From an uncultured Erysipelotrichaceae bacterium (GTDB lineage Bacteria > Bacillota_I > Bacilli_A > RFN20 > CAG-288), in assembly GCA_902771745.1 (NCBI GenBank), contig CACXYG010000009.1, forward strand, positions 1 to 17,608: DNA of 17,608 bases. The letters run 5' to 3'. This document shows, one piece after another, positions 6,853-15,474 of the stretch. Both the position numbers and the translations under genes were made by a program. The notes beneath the pieces were generated by a model. That model was not told where the DNA came from. It worked only from the letters and a program-made list of their open reading frames with translations, and ran no database searches. Numbering within the stretch: position 1 is the stretch's first letter; each line of letters opens with the position of its first letter.

Positions 6853-9783
6853 TTAGTTTTGTTCCTTAGGTTTATGGAACGTGAAGAAGATCCATACGCC
6901 CATACCGCCAAAGGCTAAGGCCTCAACAGCGATGACGACTGGAATCCACCATGGGAAGACAGAGATGTTGGAAATCGAAGTGTTGATGGTGCTATCTTCA
7001 CCCTTATAGTTTTTGTGGAACGTATAAGTTTCACATATGGTATATACGACATTCTTCACTGCGTTTTTGGCGCAATAGACATGTGTTGGATTGCTTCTGG
7101 ATAACTTGGAGTTATTGGCACCCGCACTTGGACAAAGCCAGATGTCGTTACCAGCAAGAAGACCCTTTGGTGTGTTCATAGAACCAGAACCATCCGACCA
7201 GTCGGTGATGATCATGCCTCTAAAGCCCCATTCACCTCTTAAGACGTCGATGTTCATGGCGGCGTTGGCACCAGCCCAGGTACCACCGACGAAGTTGAAG
7301 GCAGTCATGATGGCATTTGAACCATATTCCTTGACGGCGATTTCAAATGGCTTGAGGTAGATTTCTCTGAAGTTTTGTTCGGTCAACCAAGTTCTTAAAT
7401 CACGAGCGTTGACACCAGGTTCGGATAAACAGAAGTGCTTTAAGAAGCAATATAAGTTGTTGGCTTTGGCGCCGGTGATGACGTTACCAGCCATCTTGCC
7501 GTTTAAGAAAGGATCTTCGGAATAATATTCATAGTTACGTCCATTGAATGGGGAACGATGCATGTTGACACCTGGAGCGTACCAGCCAGATAAGCCAGTT
7601 TCATTGGCTTCGACACCCATGGATAAGCCCATTTGTTTGGCAATCGACTTAGACCAGGTCTGACCGATTAAGACTTCACAAGGGAAGGCTGTCCAGGTAC
7701 CGGTGGAATCACCAGTCTGAGTGGTGGAGTTAAAGCCAGCCGGGCCATCAAAGTCTAAGTTCTTGATCTTGCCGATGCTGGAGATAGCAGGAGTACCAAA
7801 GCCAGAGCCTTCGACCATGGAACAGGCTTCATCCGCTGAGACTTGATCGACCAACTGCTGCAATTCTTCACTTTCATAATCAGAACCGATCTTCTGCATC
7901 AATTCATCGTTATAAGTGACATTAGAACCAGAACCAGAAGTTAAGCTAAGACCGTTTTTGGCGTTAAGCGTTGGCATTTCAGTCTGATCGTTAGAGGTGT
8001 TGGTGTAGTTGACCGCTTGGTTGATAACAGTGGTGTTATCTGGTTGAGCAGCTTGGGTATTTGGGAAGGTATTCTTGAAGTCTGCTCTACTTAAGTAGGT
8101 CGGTTTATTGTTGCTTTCGTTATAGGCAGTAGAAGCATCCATTGGAACACCAGCATAGGCGTCTTCACCGGTGAAACGGTTCTTGACTTCTTCACCAGTG
8201 GTTGGATCTACTTCATATTGATAGTTATCATTTAAGGTGAATTTTAATTCTGATTTGTCATCAGACATCTTTTTCTCTTCATGAGAATTTTCCATCAACT
8301 TGAGGGTATAGGTTCCTCTTTCAAGTTCATAACCTGCAAAGTCGTTATCGTTAGCATCATAGCAGTCGTAACTGGCAAGATCATACATATCGAACTCTAA
8401 GGTGATACCGGTTTGTGTCATACCTGGTTGGATGGTAGTGGATTTGGCGTAGTCGACTAGGATTTCGCTTGGTTTTTCAATCTGTCCGCGGTTATAAGGA
8501 GCAGAAGCGTAGAGCTGTAAGACATCCGCGCCGGCAACACTACCGGTGTTTTGACAAGAGAAGGATAATTTGACGTGAGAATCTTTGTTTAATCCATCTA
8601 AGGTCGTACCAGTCTGCTGACCGTTTTTATCTAGGACCTGGATACTTTCCAAGTTCCAGTCGAAGGTGGTGTAGCTTAAGCCATAACCAAACGGATATTG
8701 GACCATGGCATCATAGCCATCGAGAATTGTCTTCTTGCCTTCACGGTTATAACCGGTTCTGGATTCGTTTTCAAAGTAGCCTTCTACATCAGCTGTTTCA
8801 TACCAGCGATAGCCGAAGTACATATCTTCTTCGTAGACGATATGGTTACCGTTTCTTAAATGGTTCTGATAGGAAGGTTCTTTCTTATAGTCATAGGCAA
8901 AGGTGTCCGTTAATCGGCCACTTGGGTTGATTTCACCCATCAGGATCTTAGGAATGGCCATCGTACCACTTTGACCAGTCAAGGAGCAGCTAAGAACGGC
9001 ATCGACACCAGGTTCATTGACTTTTTCTAAGGACATCTGGTTGGAAGAGTTGACTAAGACGATGACGGTATCGAAGTTTTTGACACAAAGGTCGATCAAA
9101 TCTTCTTCTTGGGTAGATAATTCCAAGTAGGTTCTATCTTCGTCCTGACCTTGACCCTGGGTCTTAGTCTGTCTGGTGGGGACTTCACCGACGTTTTCGC
9201 CAGCGACACGAGAGATGACTACCATGGCAATACCGGAGTAATCCTGACAATCCCAGATGAGGTCATCGCTGTAATCAGAAGCGTCTGGTTCAATTAATTT
9301 GATACGGTTGGCGGTATAGCCATAGTTTGTTGCATCATAATCGGTATAGAAGTCTTCTAAGTATTCGTTGACCTTTCATCCTTGTTTACGGAAGGCGTCA
9401 TATAAGGTGACTTTCTTATTTTCCTGAATGGTAGAAGCGCCAGAGCCGATACCAGAAAGAAGGAATCCTTGATCGGTACCTGCCCAACCGAAGATGTTGA
9501 TGGCTTTGCCGTCAGCCTGAGTGTATTTACCATCCTCTAAGGCTTTTTCGGTCAAGGGAAGGGTGTTGTTTTGATTCTTTAATAAGGTGATACCCTCAGC
9601 GCCGATTTTCTGGCAGAGCTCGTCACTGGCAGCCATGGTTTCATTGCTGGCCGTGCTGGTAGCCGTACCACATAAGAAGGTGGTGATCATATCGGAATAT
9701 CGAGCCGCAAAAACATCACCAACGACAAAAGCGGCGGAGATTAATGCGACACTAGCAAGCGTGATAATTTTCTTAGGTTGCAT
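6853..9783 (-). CDS. Membrane-anchored GH3 beta-glucosidase, permuted domain order, with an in-frame UGA
   Basis: 976 codons read in one frame, interrupted once by UGA (codon 136, 9376-9378). N-terminal hydrophobic signal/anchor (about 5-25). Domain order is the reverse of most GH3 enzymes. First comes the GH3 C-terminal alpha/beta domain (EGITLLKNQNNTLPL at about 64-78, through TGQSGTMA and NPSGRLTDTFAYD to YPFGYGLSYTTF), then a fibronectin III-like domain (about 400-500). The catalytic TIM-barrel domain follows (about 625-925), with LKHF near 781-784 and the nucleophile Asp861 in GMIITDWSDGSG. A C-terminal membrane helix (about 945-970) ends in a basic tail. Permuted GH3 enzymes of this kind are known from Butyrivibrio/Ruminococcus-type gut bacteria. 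Role: releases glucose from the ends of beta-glucan oligosaccharides outside the membrane. GAGGT lies 10 bases before the ATG at 9783. After the UGA the next ATG (9225) is 50 codons on and has no ribosome binding site, so the second part is unlikely to be made separately. It is either recoded/read through or a recent pseudogene. Confidence 0.85.
9376..9378 (-). other. In-frame UGA within the GH3 gene
   Basis: Context ...AFRKQG-UGA-KVNEYLEDFY. Frame and GH3 similarity continue without a break on both sides. GH3 proteins usually have G-(F/W)-x-V-N here, so Trp would fit exactly and a TGG to TGA transition is the minimal change. Confidence 0.8.
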
Positions 9784-9796
9784 GTTCTTATACCTC

Positions 9797-9846
9797 TAAC
9801 GCTATGATCAAAACGATTCATAAAAGCGCTATCATAGTTTTAACGC
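9797..9846 (-). promoter_or_regulatory. Operator-like repeat cluster in the GH3 leader
   Basis: TAACGC occurs twice as a direct repeat (9797-9802 and 9841-9846), flanking inverted arms CTATGAT (9802-9808) and ATCATAG (9831-9837). Between them lies an imperfect dyad centred on AAAACGATT (ATGATC...GATTCAT). The cluster lies between the proposed GH3 promoter and its ribosome binding site and could bind a regulator or fold in the leader RNA. It does not match the LytTR consensus well by eye. Confidence 0.35.
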
Positions 9847-9889
9847 AAGTCAAAATCGTGTTATTTGTAGAATTCGCAATTGGTAAAAA

Positions 9890-9918
9890 ATTTTCCGTGT
9901 TCGGTCTTTTGATGTCAA
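9890..9918 (-). promoter_or_regulatory. Candidate sigma-A promoter for the GH3 operon
   Basis: Minus strand: perfect -35 TTGACA (9913-9918), 17-base spacer, -10 GAAAAT (9890-9895, 4 of 6). It would give a leader of about 100 nt containing the repeat cluster. The weak -10 suits an activator-dependent promoter. Confidence 0.4.
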
Positions 9919-9922
9919 AAAC

Positions 9923-9951
9923 TTGATATTTTTATGCAAATGCTTTTAAAT
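9923..9951 (+). promoter_or_regulatory. Candidate promoter for the LytTR operon
   Basis: Plus strand: -35 TTGATA (9923-9928), 17-base spacer, -10 TTAAAT (9946-9951). It lies 35 bases before the response-regulator ATG and is back to back with the GH3 promoter candidate. Confidence 0.4.
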
Positions 9952-9986
9952 GGAAATAGTTTGAAAAAGCAAAGAAAAATTACCTT

Positions 9987-10691
9987 ATGATTAAAACCGC
10001 AATTGTTGAAGATGAAGAACCAGCGTTTCAGACATTAAAAGAATATCTTGAGAAATTTGGTAAAGAGAACAATGTCGAGTTCTCAATCACTCATTATTCT
10101 GAAGGTCTTTCATTCTTAGAAGAATGTGAAGGCTATGATTTGGTGTTCATGGATATTGAATTGCCAAATTTGAATGGTATGGATATCGCCACCAAGTTGA
10201 GAGAAAAAGACGCTCGTGTCGCTTTGATTTTCGTAACCAACATGGTTCAGTATGCCATTCGTGGTTATTCGGTAGACGCCATCGATTATGTCTTAAAGCC
10301 GATTCAGTACAACCGTTTCTATTCTTTGATGATGAAGGTTTCTCGTGTGATCTCTGCCAATCAGGAAAGAGAACTCGTCTTAAAGACAACCGCTGGCGTA
10401 AAAAAGATTCCGCTCTCTACTCTTTTATATGTTCAGATCACCGATCATCTTTTGATTTATAAAACCGAAACCGAAGAATTAGAAGCCTGGGGTTCATTAG
10501 CCAACGCGGAAAAAGAATTGCCTGCGGAGATGTTCTGCCGTTGTAATAATTCCACCATCATCAATTTAAAACAGGTCACTTCCTTTGATAAGGAGTTTGT
10601 CTATTTAACAAAGTCCAGAATTGAGATTTCTGTCTCAAGAAGCAAACGCAAGGGTGTCTTGCAGCTTCTCAACGCACAAATGGGTATCTAG
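9987..10691 (+). CDS. LytTR-family response regulator (AgrA/VirR-like)
   Basis: 234 residues. Receiver domain about 2-120 with the acidic pocket at VEDEE (8-11), the phospho-acceptor Asp56 in DLVFMDIELP and the conserved Lys104 in VLKP. LytTR DNA-binding domain about 130-230. The architecture and length are those of AgrA/ComE/VirR-type regulators that bind paired direct repeats and activate transcription. The ATG follows a poor ribosome binding site (AAAGAAAAA). The TAG stop is 2 bases before the kinase gene, its partner. It probably controls its own operon and/or the divergent GH3 operon; the target is inferred from position only. Confidence 0.93.
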   Translation: MIKTAIVEDEEPAFQTLKEYLEKFGKENNVEFSITHYSEGLSFLEECEGYDLVFMDIELPNLNGMDIATKLREKDARVALIFVTNMVQYAIRGYSVDAIDYVLKPIQYNRFYSLMMKVSRVISANQERELVLKTTAGVKKIPLSTLLYVQITDHLLIYKTETEELEAWGSLANAEKELPAEMFCRCNNSTIINLKQVTSFDKEFVYLTKSRIEISVSRSKRKGVLQLLNAQMGI

Positions 10692-10693
10692 CA

Positions 10694-12007
10694 TTGGTTT
10701 TTTTAGAATTTTTTCTTTTTTCATTGCTGACATTTATGGAACTGGCAACAGTTCATGTTTTTTGTTGTCTTGATTTGAAAAGGAAGAAGAGATTCTGGTT
10801 AAAAATCTCTTTGATTGCTATTCTTTCCGCTTTTGCTGTCGTCGTTCCTGCTTATATCACATCCATCATTCCTAATCCGGCTCAGGATTATTCGATGATT
10901 CGTATCTTCTTTTATTACTTCATCATCTTATTTGTTTCTACCCCGCTTCTTTATGAGGTGAAACTACAATATGCGTTCTTTTCTATCATCATTTCATCAA
11001 TCACGACTTTCTTATCGGAAGGATTTGGCAATATGGTCATCATCGCCTTTAATAGTGCGGTTGACAATCTTTCTTTTTGGTTTGAGTTGTTAATCAAATC
11101 TCTGACCTTTATTGTCACTTTCTACTTTACACATCACTTCTATATCATCCGTTTCCGTTCCAATATTCATGATAGTTCCTTTAAATCATCGATGATTTTC
11201 TCGTTGATGTTTGTCATCATCGCTGGTGGTATGAAGACGATGGAAAACTACATCCGTTCCTTGAACAACTCTTATCTTATGATGGTCATCATCATTGAAG
11301 TTCTATATGGTTTTATCATGCTTTTCCTTTTATATGGTCTTCTCAATCAAAGAGAATCGGAAGCGGAAATGGCGATGATCAAACAGATCTGGAATGATGA
11401 TAGAAAGCATTATGAGATGCAAAAAGAATCCGTGGAGATGATCAATGTTCGTGTTCATGATTTAAAACATCAGATTGAAGATATGAAGAATCAGGGTGAA
11501 CTTACGGACAAGATGATTCGTCAGTTAGAAGAAAGTGCGGATATTTATCAATCTGTGGTTCAGACTGGTAATGAAGTTTTAGATGTCATTCTTTCTTCGG
11601 TCTCCTTACGTTGCCAGAAGAATAAAACCCAGTTGACGGTCATGGCTGATGGTAAAGCGGTCGATTTTATGGATGATACGGATATCTATTCCCTTTTTGG
11701 TAACATGCTGGATAATGCCATCGAATATGAAAATACCATCAATCAGGAAAACATGAGATTCATCTCTTTAACCATCAAGAAGAAAGATGATATCGTCTGT
11801 ATCCATTCGGAAAACTATTATGGAAAAGAACAACCGGATGAGGATTTATTAAAGACGACTAAGAAAGATTTTGATAACCACGGTTTAGGAACCAAGTCCA
11901 TGAAGAAGATCATCGAGAAGTATAAAGGCGTGATTAACTTCCATGTTGCTGACCATATGTTCCAGGTCGATTGTATGATCGATACCTCAAAGGAGGTCAG
12001 AGCATGA
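10694..12007 (+). CDS. GHKL (AgrC/VirS-type) sensor histidine kinase
   Basis: 437 residues from a TTG start just after the regulator stop. TTG is chosen because the first membrane helix begins at once and no ATG lies before residue 15. About six membrane segments in the first 215 residues, then a coiled-coil linker. The H-box VRVHDLKHQIEDMKN has the likely phospho-accepting His255. The N-box is NMLDNAIEYE (337-346) and the ATP-lid Gly motif NHGLGTKSMKKI (395-406). This is the HPK10/GHKL class that pairs with LytTR regulators, which in known cases senses peptides or other extracellular signals. Stop UGA at 12005-12007 overlaps the next ATG as ATGA. No autoinducer peptide gene is seen next to it. 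Confidence 0.92.
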   Translation: MVFLEFFLFSLLTFMELATVHVFCCLDLKRKKRFWLKISLIAILSAFAVVVPAYITSIIPNPAQDYSMIRIFFYYFIILFVSTPLLYEVKLQYAFFSIIISSITTFLSEGFGNMVIIAFNSAVDNLSFWFELLIKSLTFIVTFYFTHHFYIIRFRSNIHDSSFKSSMIFSLMFVIIAGGMKTMENYIRSLNNSYLMMVIIIEVLYGFIMLFLLYGLLNQRESEAEMAMIKQIWNDDRKHYEMQKESVEMINVRVHDLKHQIEDMKNQGELTDKMIRQLEESADIYQSVVQTGNEVLDVILSSVSLRCQKNKTQLTVMADGKAVDFMDDTDIYSLFGNMLDNAIEYENTINQENMRFISLTIKKKDDIVCIHSENYYGKEQPDEDLLKTTKKDFDNHGLGTKSMKKIIEKYKGVINFHVADHMFQVDCMIDTSKEVRA

Positions 12008-13851
12008 AAAGACGTGATTTGAATTACATCATCTTTGCCGGTATCGGCTCTTTTGTCGCTTCTGCAGCTTGTCTGACTTTAGTCATCATCACGGCTAACA
12101 GAACTTTGGCCATGGCGGATTATCCATCTTATTCTTATGCTTCTTATATTGACTGTACAACCAGTAAAACCTATTCTGCTTCTGCTGGTGGACAGTTGTT
12201 TGAGGCCGAATCTTTGGATTTGGCTGGTGCTGCCAAAGTGGAAGAGAATATCCATGCTTCGAATCAAGAAGTCGTCTCCTCTTTGACCACTGGTTCCACA
12301 TTGACCTTCCATTTTGAAAGTGAGAATTCCAGTAATGCCAAATTGGTTTTTGCTACCTCTTATATCTCTCAGACCAATCGTACCATCCGTTCGGAAAACC
12401 TCTTCCGTATCAACGTCAATAACTTTGATGTCACTTTATCCTCTTTTATTGTTCCTTCTTATAACGAATATGACTTCATTGAAAATGATGTGGCTTTGAT
12501 CCACGTCAATGCGGGATCAAATACAATCACGTTAACGTCTTTTGATGATTCTTATACCCTTGATTATCTTGTCTTAGTCTCACCGAGTGAAAAGACAGAT
12601 ACTTCCAGTGTCATCAACTATCATCAGGAAGAATTCTTATCCAAAGGTAAGAGACAAGATTATCAAGCCGAAATTCAAAACGATATTTCTGGTGCCGTCA
12701 TCTTACCTGACGAAGATCTTCTTTCGGAATATGCAGTCTACTTCACCAACTCTGGTGATAGTCTGACCTACTATATTAATAGTGATGAGGAGACAACCAC
12801 TCATTTGACATTGGTCTCTCGAAAAGAGAATAAGAGCAAGGCTTCTCCTAGCATTTATGTTTTTGTGAATGAGGAAGAACTTGTCAATCACTCCATGAGT
12901 AAGATTACGAGTGAATACACAGATATTGATTATGGTGAGATTTCTTTGAATAAGGGATTAAATACCATCACCATTCAAAATCGCGGTGGTAGTTTCTATT
13001 TAGATGCCATCTCTTTAAACAGCGATATCAATTATTCCAACAGTGATCAGATGGTGACCTATGAAGCAGAAGAGGGAAGATTAGAAGGTTGTGCCATTGC
13101 CACTTCTCCGACAGCTCCTTCAAAGAAAGTGGTCGGTTATAACCTTGTTGGGTCTTATGTCGAATATAGTTTTACCAGTCTGGAATCTGTCACCAATCAT
13201 CTTGCTTTACGTCTATCGTATACCGGTAGTGCGCAACCATTAAATAAAGTCATCTCGATTTCGGTCAACGGTTATGAAATTTCATCCATGAATAAGGATA
13301 CGTTAGAAAATACCGGAAGTTATGATAACTATATTGATGTCTACGGTGGTCAGTTTACTCTTCCACAGGGAAATAACATTCTTCGTATCGTCTCTGTCTC
13401 GGGTTTATACAACCTGGATTACATCACGCTTTTTAAGTCGGAAGTCAGTGTTAGTCAGACAAGCGATATCTTAGAAAGTGAACATGCCGTTTTAGATTCG
13501 CAGAAGATTCATTTTAACGCCAAAGCCAGTAACAATTTACTTACCAAACATTCTACAAAGGGCGCGACTTCGAAATACTATATTTATAGTGATGCTAATA
13601 GAAACGTCAATTTGAGAAATGTCTTATCCTATGTTTCATATGAATCCGTAGTTGCTGAAGAGTTGTTCTCACTGAAATTAAATGAGGCGAGTTTAGATTT
13701 AAGCAAAATCTTGATTCCAATTTCGGCGTCCGTTTCTCAGACACAAAACGTCAACTTTGGGACACTCGCTTTCCAAAAGGGTTTGAACATATTTGAGTTT
13801 ACGGATAATGGTATCATGTATTATTTCGACTATAGTCTTGTCACGATATAA
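12004..13851 (+). CDS. Membrane-anchored protein with four CBM6/CBM35-like modules
   Basis: 615 residues from the ATG at 12004, which has AAAGGAGGT in front; a frame starting 33 bases earlier is rejected. One N-terminal hydrophobic segment (about 8-31) is preceded by basic residues and has no lipobox, so it is either a signal peptide or an uncleaved anchor. The rest is four beta-sandwich-like modules of about 120-130 residues (about 63-193, 219-340, 350-478, 488-613). Each opens with a YEAE/FEAE-like motif (degenerate in modules 2 and 4) and closes with a Gly-(L/S/N)-N-x-(I/L) strand then (Y/F)x(L/F)DY, the pattern of CBM6/CBM35 modules. No catalytic domain is present. It overlaps the kinase gene by 4 bases, so translation is coupled. 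It may be a glycan-binding co-receptor for the kinase; that role is inference. Confidence 0.8.
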   Translation: MKRRDLNYIIFAGIGSFVASAACLTLVIITANRTLAMADYPSYSYASYIDCTTSKTYSASAGGQLFEAESLDLAGAAKVEENIHASNQEVVSSLTTGSTLTFHFESENSSNAKLVFATSYISQTNRTIRSENLFRINVNNFDVTLSSFIVPSYNEYDFIENDVALIHVNAGSNTITLTSFDDSYTLDYLVLVSPSEKTDTSSVINYHQEEFLSKGKRQDYQAEIQNDISGAVILPDEDLLSEYAVYFTNSGDSLTYYINSDEETTTHLTLVSRKENKSKASPSIYVFVNEEELVNHSMSKITSEYTDIDYGEISLNKGLNTITIQNRGGSFYLDAISLNSDINYSNSDQMVTYEAEEGRLEGCAIATSPTAPSKKVVGYNLVGSYVEYSFTSLESVTNHLALRLSYTGSAQPLNKVISISVNGYEISSMNKDTLENTGSYDNYIDVYGGQFTLPQGNNILRIVSVSGLYNLDYITLFKSEVSVSQTSDILESEHAVLDSQKIHFNAKASNNLLTKHSTKGATSKYYIYSDANRNVNLRNVLSYVSYESVVAEELFSLKLNEASLDLSKILIPISASVSQTQNVNFGTLAFQKGLNIFEFTDNGIMYYFDYSLVTI

Positions 13852-13877
13852 AAATTACCGACAACGAAAAAAATGAA

Positions 13878-13908
13878 AGCCCTTACGAAATGTGAGGGCT
13901 ATTTTTTG
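13878..13908 (+). terminator. Intrinsic terminator of the LytTR/GHKL/CBM operon
   Basis: Stem AGCCCTTAC/GTGAGGGCT (9 bp with one G-U), loop GAAAT, followed by ATTTTTTG. It lies 26 bases after the stop codon. Confidence 0.88.
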
Positions 13909-13962
13909 TAGCATTTTTATAGAATGAGTTTGCTCAAACATGAATCTTACGCATCCTGTTAT

Positions 13963-13986
13963 GAGTCTAGTGAATAAAGGAGACTC
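13963..13986 (+). promoter_or_regulatory. Small hairpin around the lipoprotein ribosome binding site
   Basis: GAGTCT (13963-13968) can pair with AGACTC (13981-13986), placing most of AAAGGAG (13976-13982) in the loop. The stem is only 6 bp, so the effect is uncertain. No convincing promoter was found in 13909-13962. Confidence 0.3.
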
Positions 13987-13988
13987 TC

Positions 13989-15404
13989 ATGAAAAAATCT
14001 AAGTTATTTGTCTTATTAGCTTCCGTCAGTTTATTGGCTTCCTGTGGTGAAGCTACCAACACTTCTGCTGATCCAGCCTCTAGTGTTGTTGCCAGTGATA
14101 TCCGTGTCCGTTTAAACGGTGATGGCACTGTCATGGTCGGCAAGACCACGGAAATCACGGTCCGTATCTCTCGTGATACCACCAATTCTGGCTTTGATGC
14201 TGAAATCGAAGATGAATCCGTTGCTTCTATCACCATGACCGATACGACAATCACCGTCACTGGTAAGAAGATTGGTACCACCGTCTTGACGGTTTCTTCT
14301 GTTGCAAATCCAAACGTCAAAGAAACTTTGGATATCAACGTCGTCGCTGTTTCTAATCCAACTTTGGAATTAAAGGCTGCGGAAACGGTTGTCACACAAA
14401 ACGGCACCTTAACTCTCAATGCCGAAGTCACTGATTACACTGGCGATATCACCTACAGCTGGAAATCTTTATATCAGAAGGGTAACTTCTCTGGTGATAA
14501 GACTTCTTCTAGTGTCACTTATAACGCCAATTCCTTTGGTTCTGATACCATTCAGGTCTCTTTCGTCTTAGGCGAAGAAACCTATACCGATACGATCGAT
14601 GTCTTTGTCAAAGCTGATCATACCAATTGGACTGCAATTTCGACGGCTGCTGACTTCAAGACGAATCTTCTTGCTGAAACTACTGTCAGCGGTAACTTCT
14701 ATTTAACTGCTGATATTGACTTAGGTGGTGAAGCTATCAACTTCCACAACGGTAACAAATTTGCTGGTAAGTTAGATGGTCAGGGCTTCTCTATCAAGAA
14801 TTATGAAGTTAAAGGTAACCCAGCTGATAAATATGCCAATGGTGGCTTGTTTGGTGGCGTGGATGCTGGTGCTATTCTTGCCAATATCGGTTTTGAAGGT
14901 GTTGTCATCGGCCAGGAAGGTACTGGCTGGGGTACTTCTAGCATCGCTACTGACTTTGCTGGCTCCTTAGAAAACTGCAAAATTGATGTTGCTCATACCT
15001 TTGATGGTTCTTCTTTGATGGATGAAAATCAGTGGTTCCCATTCTGCTCCGCTTTGGTCGGCGTCATGAAGGAAGGTTCTTCTTTCCGCAATATCGTTGT
15101 CAACGTTGATAAGAGCAACGAAGCTGGTTTCAAGACCATCTTTGCTGATGTCGCTTACCCAGCGGGCGGTAGTTTAGGTACTTCCGCTCAGAACGCTCAG
15201 CAGTTCTCTGTTGTTAACTTCTACACCGATTCCACTGTTGTTGGTGGTTCTGTCTGGGAATGGGGTTCTCCAGTTGAAGATCAGTCTTCTTATCACACTG
15301 GACTTGATTGGACCACTGCTGGTGTTAACACCTATGCTGACTTAGATGCTCACATCTGGAACATCGCTGCTGGTGCTATGCCAGATTTGATTGAAATTGC
15401 GTAA
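13989..15404 (+). CDS. Surface lipoprotein with Ig-like domains and a beta-helix-like C-terminal domain
   Basis: 471 residues. Signal peptide with lipobox LASC (Cys19), AAAGGAG 6 bases before the ATG. A Big_2-type Ig-like domain (about 38-120; VMVGKTTEITV ... ASITMTDTTITVTGKKIGTTVLTV) and a second Ig-like domain (about 124-208). The C-terminal part (about 215-471) contains YLTADIDLGG, FAGKLDGQGFSIKNYEVKG and NGGLFGGVDAGAILANIGF, the pattern of GLUG/parallel beta-helix surface domains. No catalytic residues are recognised. It has its own ribosome binding site and lies between two terminators, so it is probably a single-gene unit. Likely role is adhesion or glycan binding, based on domains and the neighbouring glucanase. 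Stop TAA. Confidence 0.82.
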   Translation: MKKSKLFVLLASVSLLASCGEATNTSADPASSVVASDIRVRLNGDGTVMVGKTTEITVRISRDTTNSGFDAEIEDESVASITMTDTTITVTGKKIGTTVLTVSSVANPNVKETLDINVVAVSNPTLELKAAETVVTQNGTLTLNAEVTDYTGDITYSWKSLYQKGNFSGDKTSSSVTYNANSFGSDTIQVSFVLGEETYTDTIDVFVKADHTNWTAISTAADFKTNLLAETTVSGNFYLTADIDLGGEAINFHNGNKFAGKLDGQGFSIKNYEVKGNPADKYANGGLFGGVDAGAILANIGFEGVVIGQEGTGWGTSSIATDFAGSLENCKIDVAHTFDGSSLMDENQWFPFCSALVGVMKEGSSFRNIVVNVDKSNEAGFKTIFADVAYPAGGSLGTSAQNAQQFSVVNFYTDSTVVGGSVWEWGSPVEDQSSYHTGLDWTTAGVNTYADLDAHIWNIAAGAMPDLIEIA

Positions 15405-15422
15405 TCATAAAAAACGTTCCTT

Positions 15423-15454
15423 GGGCTGGCAGGCTTGCCAGCCCCTTATTGTTA
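15423..15454 (+). terminator. Terminator after the 471-residue lipoprotein gene
   Basis: Perfect 9-bp GC-rich stem GGGCTGGCA/TGCCAGCCC with loop GGCT, followed by CCTTATTGTT. The T tract is interrupted, so some read-through into the GH16 gene is possible. Confidence 0.7.
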
Positions 15455-15474
15455 AATTAAAATAGGAGTGGCTT

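Noticed and set aside
6853..9225. Treating the GH3 region as two separate proteins (135 and 790 residues)
   Set aside because: Both parts share one frame, the 50 codons between them are GH3-like, and no ribosome binding site precedes the ATG at 9225.
9226..9378. A frameshift as the cause of the GH3 break
   Set aside because: Frame arithmetic shows the two parts are in the same frame; only one codon, UGA, separates them.
9376..9378. UGA as selenocysteine
   Set aside because: No hairpin directly downstream was evident by eye, and GH3 enzymes do not use Cys/Sec at this position.
11971..12003. Extended N-terminus of the CBM-like protein to 11971
   Set aside because: AAAGGAGGT directly precedes the ATG at 12004, and the extra residues lie within the kinase C-terminus.
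13967..14431. Minus-strand ORF of 154 residues opposite the 471-residue lipoprotein
   Set aside because: Mirror of Thr/Val-rich Ig-like coding sequence; no start signals.
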